Of a stretch of DNA of 64,000 bases, positions 58,007 through 64,000 are shown piece after piece. Within the stretch, counting starts at the first letter, position 1. Every line of letters begins with the position of its first letter. The position numbers and the translations under genes were made by a program. The DNA is taken from the NCBI GenBank assembly GCA_963930775.1, contig OZ005698.1:9661406-9725405 (forward strand). The letters run 5' to 3'. The notes below the pieces were generated by a model, which had not been told where the DNA came from, made no database searches, and saw only the letters and a program-made list of their open reading frames with translations. This DNA comes from Cliona cf. orientalis. Lineage: Eukaryota; Porifera; Demospongiae; Clionaida; Clionaidae.

Positions 58007-60373
58007 TTACTGATCGGTTGATTGAGACAGAGAGAGAAGGGTGTAGAGCAGACTCGCTTGCTGGTGGCCAGGGAGGCGTGTGGATGATGCCTTCTCCAGA
58101 GCACTACGTCCCTGCAGGAAGACACATAATGTGAACACTTGAGCCTGGATAGCTGCAGCCATCTAACTCACTGTTCCCTTTGCCACGACCTTGCCTAGCC
58201 TGAGGGCAGAGGTTGGTTCTAGCATAGCCAGGTGGGCGAGGAACGCTATAGATCAAAGAGAAAGCAGACTCAACAGGATTAGTACTCTAGAGAATGGAGG
58301 ACCGACCTAGAGGGAGTGTAAGCTGGGAGGACTCACTGCGATCAAGCAAGGCTAATACACCCTCAAAATCAATACTATCGGAAATGCAACGAAGCAAGAG
58401 CATGTGACTGTCATGTGACCAACTGGTACCAGCGACCAGCAACGCAGAGAGAGGATGAAGGAGCTGTAGTCACATACAAGCATTGATCATCTTACAGAAT
58501 GAGAGAGGAGCACAGTACCTGCAGGGATAGGTGAGGTGGGAGACTGCCAGTGAGAGAGAGGCTGAGCTTGTATGCCAGAGTAATGGCATCTTGATAGCTA
58601 GCTCCAGCCACTGCAAAGGGAAATTAAATTTTATTCACATTATGGGACATTCTGTGAAAAGTAGCTATATAAAATCTGAGCAGAGAGAACGCATCAATGT
58701 CATCAAAATTAATGACATTGTGTGTGTATAATTATACCTGAAGAATTGGAACAAAGTGATACCAGGAGTAGGCTTGTTAACATGATCACAACTTCCACAG
58801 CCGATGTCAGAGCCACACCCTCAACAAGGGCAAGATCCGTCACCAGGACAACCAACCAACGAGCAAGGTCCACGTCAAAGACCAAAGATTGCTGACTAAG
58901 CAGTTTCTTTACTGCATTTAGTGTAGTCAGTGTTGGTGGATGCTGACTCAGCAGTGTCTTCAATTCTCCCTGTATGTATATAATTATACATGTTAGTTTT
59001 ATATAATAATCTATCATATTATTATACCTGTGCATCACTGGTCCAAGCCGGGATGGGTGTGGCTGGTCTATCACATGATGTCTCGGCTTCGTGAGCGTAT
59101 TGCATCAAACCTTTAATATCCAGCTCTAGAAATTCAATGGGAGACATTATAACAGCAGATTCTTACAAGACTAAGAGTATAATTCACCGTCGGCGATGAA
59201 AGGATGGTAGAGCAGCTCAGGCCAGGAGAGTCTTTTGCTGGGATCTCTCTCCAACAAAGACTGCAGTAAGTGCTTCAGCTGAGGCTCCATGTTCGATGGC
59301 CAAGATATCTCTGACCTGAACACAAAGAGAAGGTCAGCTAAAGATGGTGGCTTGGCTCACCTGAGCCTAATACATTATTAATTTTGCCAATTCCCATCAA
59401 TGCTCCCCCCTTCTCTCCAGCCCAGCCAGAGGCCAAATCACCAATATTAAATAATTGTAGCCAGTCACTGTACACATTGCTCATCGTACTTGGTGATCAT
59501 TTTGACCAGCTGCACGATACTGTTGGTATGGAATGGAGGCAATCCTGTGCTCAGCTCATAGAGGATGCAGCCTAGAGCCCAGAGGTCAGAGGTGTGGTTG
59601 TAGGGCTGCTCCTGGACGAGCTCAGGGGACATGTAGAGGGGAGTGCCTTTGATCGATGTCAGAAGCAGTGTGTCCGCACTCATCATACGAGCAAATCTAC
59701 GCAAGGGATGACAATATTATAATAACTATTATCTTTCTCATACCTACACACAGTGATGGTCATAATATACCCAAAATCACAAAGCTTGACTGCTCCATCT
59801 TTTCCGATGAGTATGTTCTGAGGTTTCATGTCTCTATGCAGGATGCGGTGAGAGTGAAGGTAGAAGAGGGCGGAGACTAACTGTGCAGCCACACCCCTCA
59901 CTTGAGCCACGCCGAGGCTGTGGTCATCCTCAAGGATCTGAAATAAATCACCTTCTGCAAACTCCGTCACCACACACACCTGCAACATAGATACTTTAGA
60001 CTACGCCAGCACAGACCAACACCCACTGCATGTACTGCATAAGCTCATAGGTCGGAATACCTCAGAATCCGTTTCAATGCACTCATGGAGGGAGATGATA
60101 TTCTTATGGCGCAGTTTGCTCATGATGGCGATCTCTCTCTCCAGAGCCCTGAGCTCCGCGGCGCCTTTCCCCAGCTTCGCGATGAATTTCAACGCCACAA
60201 TCTGTGCAGAAAACAAATATCAGACAAAGCCTACGGCGATCTAGACGTGTCTTAGTATTAGCCATCACCTGCTTGCTCAACTTTTTTCTCCCTTTGTAGA
60301 CCCTTCCAAACGATCCTTCACCGATCAGCTCCAAAACATGATATCTTTCTGACACTGCTCTATCCGCCTCCAT
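58007..60373 (-). CDS. STK36: STK36 / Fused-like serine-threonine kinase, short form
   Basis: Eleven exons (60269-60373, 60061-60201, 59771-59979, 59490-59696, 59188-59315, 59028-59125, 58738-58969, 58519-58610, 58337-58463, 58172-58245, 58007-58111) give 505 residues. The kinase domain (about 1-260) has [11 protein letters not shown], the VALKFI lysine, [24 protein letters not shown] and [12 protein letters not shown], the usual Fused-type signature. The C-terminal 245 residues are helical, leucine-rich and lack the long HEAT/armadillo-like tail that takes human STK36 to 1,315 residues. Family knowledge: Fused acts in Hedgehog signalling in flies and in central-pair assembly of motile cilia in vertebrates. 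If this animal lacks canonical Hedgehog, a ciliary role is more likely (inference). It is divergent from TRMT61A with 76 bp between start codons; the stop lies 364 bp from the TRIM37 start. Confidence 0.87.
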
Positions 60374-60449
60374 TTTCAGCGCTAATAAAATGGTAAGGGT
60401 CGTCAACTAAATTTGCTGCGCGACCTTTAACCCTATCCAGCATGGAAGG
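60374..60449. promoter_or_regulatory. Bidirectional promoter spacer STK36 / TRMT61A
   Basis: Seventy-six bases between divergent start codons. It carries GGTAAGGGTCGTCA, the reverse complement of a TGACGACCCTTACC motif found at several other sites, but not the TTAAATAGAA motif of the two shorter spacers. Confidence 0.5.
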
Positions 60450-61846
<1,397 letters not shown>

Positions 61847-62000
61847 ATTCGTTTTGTTTTTTTTGAGAATTATTGCGTAAAGGTGCGCCACAGATCGCGC
61901 ACTAGACTCTGCTGAATTAGCATACCGTAGCGGGTAAATTTGGCGAGCATCGGACTATTAAATTATATAAATGGGCGTAGCCCCCATTCCAAACCTGACG

Positions 62001-64000
62001 ATGTCTGTACAGCGATCGATGATGTTAACGTTAACTGTGCTACTTCTGGGCGCTCTCTCTCTGGCTACTAGCGAGCCGCAGCTGGTACAATATGATGAAA
62101 AGGTAAATCAATCGTGATAGGGATGATCGCCGGGCTCCTTTCCGGAGGGCCACTCATCTTGAACAACAAATTAATTTGTGTCACTGTTGTTTTTCTAGAG
62201 TCTACCTCACGTTCGGTTGGGGGTCCCTGAAGGGTTGAGAGTCAGGAGGCAGACAAATAGAATGCCCATCAGGATAACACCAATCTACGACTCCACTGTC
62301 GGCCAGTGAGAAATTTAATTGCACGAAATTTAATTTGCAATAGTTAGCACCTATACACTTCTGAGATAGTATCTAGCTACATACTAGTTCTTTGTGAAGT
62401 AGGGCATTTCTGATTTCAGTCACGGTAAGCTTAATCGTTGTTAGCTGATATTGTGATATTCTTGTCCACAATATTCTGTACCTGCATAATATTATTATAA
62501 TAATACAGTAGACTACTAGTAATACATGAATATTACTATTATTGTATAAGCTTTCCACTGTACTGTGTGCTGCAGGGTTGATGCAGGGAAGCAAGCCATG
62601 ATTAGGGTAAGCAAATTCTCCTGGTCATAATATGTATCGATATCATGAGCATAGCATTCCTTCCCATATTGAGCCATGATGACACTACATAATTATATAG
62701 GTACACAATTTACACATAAAAACACTCTGTACAGTGTTGATAGCTGTACAAGCTATGACTGCCATATTTAGCTGATCTTCCTCCTTGGCAGAACGATATT
62801 ATTCCTGATCTTGTGTCTTTCCTTGGCCAAGTGCTGAGTGTCACTCCATCCACTGATCCCATCCTCCTCAACAGGTGAGGACGCACACACACTCACTCAC
62901 CCCACGATGTATGTTTGCCTCTCTCTACCTACAGCCAGTGTGATACAGGGATAATTGTAATTTTTAACGATGGCCGAATTGCTTGTCAAAACCAGTGTCT
63001 GCCTACAACAAGGTGTGGTGTTTCTCAAGTGCCAACGGAGCATCTTCTGGTACCACACTGACACCCTGTAGAATGCATGAATCGTTCACACACAATTCCC
63101 CACAATCACACACACTTGCAGCAATGTCTGCAGTGTAATGGTGCCAATAGATGCACTAATCCGCAAGTGGGGACTCCTACTGCGGATGGATCTGGAGTTC
63201 CTAATGCTGATTTTGTTCTCTACATCTCAGCGAATCAGACGGCTTGCCCTCCCCTCCCTCCCGATCCTAACCAGCCGACTACCGTTGCCTTCGCCAGCCA
63301 CTGTCAGCTGGAGAGCACCATAGACAGACCGATCGCTGGAAATGTCAACTTCTGTCCTGAAGGTATTGGTCGAAATCGCAATGGGATTCAGTACATTTCA
63401 TCCGTGACAAAGCATGAGATTCTACATGCACTTGGCTTCTCAAGCAGTTTGTTTCCATATTGGCATGATTCTGATGGCCAACCACGAACTCCAAGAAATG
63501 GAGTACAGCCTCCCATGACTGCTGGAGAGAGCACTATCAGGGAGTTGATGTACCCTGGATGGATGACCAGAAATGGAGGGATAACACACACCGTGACTGC
63601 CCTAGTCACTCCAGCGGTGGTGGTAAGGAAATATTAAATATGGTAGAGTGTTGTGGCTTGTGAATAGTTCTTGTTCCTTGACTAATAGGCTGCTGGTCGC
63701 ATGCACTTCGGCTGCCCTACTCTGCTGGGGGTGGAGCTTGAGAACCAGGGAGGACCTGGCACTGCAATGGACCACTGGGAGCAGAGGATCCTTGGAGTCA
63801 GTGCAACTATAGAATTGATAGTATTACAAGATTGAGTGTTGTAATCTCTCTTTGTACAGAATGAGGCTATGACTGGAGTGTTCACATTCAATCCTGTGTT
63901 CTCAAACCTCACTCTAGCAGCACTTTATGACTCGGGGTAACCCCTGTGATAATATTGCACCGTGCTAACTAATATGTTATTAATGTTGGCTTTCAGATGG
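62001..64000 (+). CDS. LMLN: Leishmanolysin-like zinc metalloprotease (peptidase M8), 5' part only
   Basis: Nine exons visible (62001-62102, 62199-62305, 62576-62606, 62792-62874, 62935-63049, 63122-63622, 63689-63796, 63860-63936, 63997 onward); the gene runs off the window. An N-terminal signal peptide ([17 protein letters not shown]) precedes a short propeptide-like region with RVRRQ, a possible furin site. The catalytic motif is [10 protein letters not shown] (HExxH with the downstream Gly), and the third zinc His is in [16 protein letters not shown], with the usual long insert between them. [13 protein letters not shown] is a family hallmark. Family knowledge: M8 proteases are secreted or cell-surface enzymes; the insect homologue (invadolysin) acts in cell migration and mitosis. 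The C-terminus and any membrane anchor are outside the window. Confidence 0.88.

Noticed and set aside
59460-59490. STK36 exon 4 donor at the later GTGTAC sites
   Set aside because: Those donors give the wrong phase or a stop with the next exon; the donor GTACGA at 59489 restores the kinase frame ([12 protein letters not shown]).

Overview
This is a eukaryotic window from an animal. It holds about 14 protein-coding genes with many short introns (GT-AG, plus two likely GC-AG introns). The gene set (folliculin, soluble guanylate cyclase, STK36/Fused, TRIM37, TTC28, PEX6, PRPF8) is metazoan. Compact, densely packed genes, many (CT)n tracts and small fold-back elements suggest an early-branching animal, most likely a sponge. 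That placement is inferred from style and gene content, not proven.

Layout: TTC28-like TPR/CHAT gene (-, 0.2-9.3 kb, probable 5' UTR exon near 11.1 kb); small four-TM gene A (+, 11.3-12.3); macro-domain gene (-, 12.5-13.4); PEX6 (+, 13.4-20.3); FLCN (-, 21.5-24.4); beta-type soluble guanylate cyclase (+, 24.9-30.6); a gene-poor, repeat-rich stretch (30.6-34.7); RAD51D (-, 34.7-36.0); cyclin H (+, 36.1-38.0); DJ-1/PfpI protein (-, 38.1-38.9); PRPF8 (+, 39.1-49.4); four-TM gene B, a paralogue of A (-, 49.8-50.9); TRIM37 (-, 51.5-57.6); STK36 (-, 58.0-60.4); TRMT61A (+, 60.4-61.8); leishmanolysin-like protease, cut by the window edge (+, 62.0-64.0).

The genes do not form one pathway. The architecture is the common theme: most are arranged head-to-head with very short spacers (60, 67, 76 and 135 bp between start codons), so many promoters are probably bidirectional. 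The two shortest spacers, macro/PEX6 and RAD51D/CCNH, each carry two copies of a related 16-17 bp motif (core close to TGCACTTTAAATAGAA). The rest is repeat biology: four copies of one ~200-bp inverted-repeat element (one supplies the stop codon of the TTC28-like gene), other fold-back elements, a ~47-bp satellite in a PEX6 intron with relatives in a PRPF8 intron, and (CT)n tracts that lie almost always just before 3' splice sites on the sense strand.

The most notable coding observations are: a guanylate cyclase with a mixed Glu/Asp purine-selection pair and a C-terminal CaaX box; a macro domain lacking its glycine-rich catalytic loop; an unrecognised four-TM family with two paralogues; and five tandem copies of a 5' splice site in PRPF8. 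Exon models were built by eye from splice consensus, reading phase and family conservation; individual boundaries may be off by a few bases.
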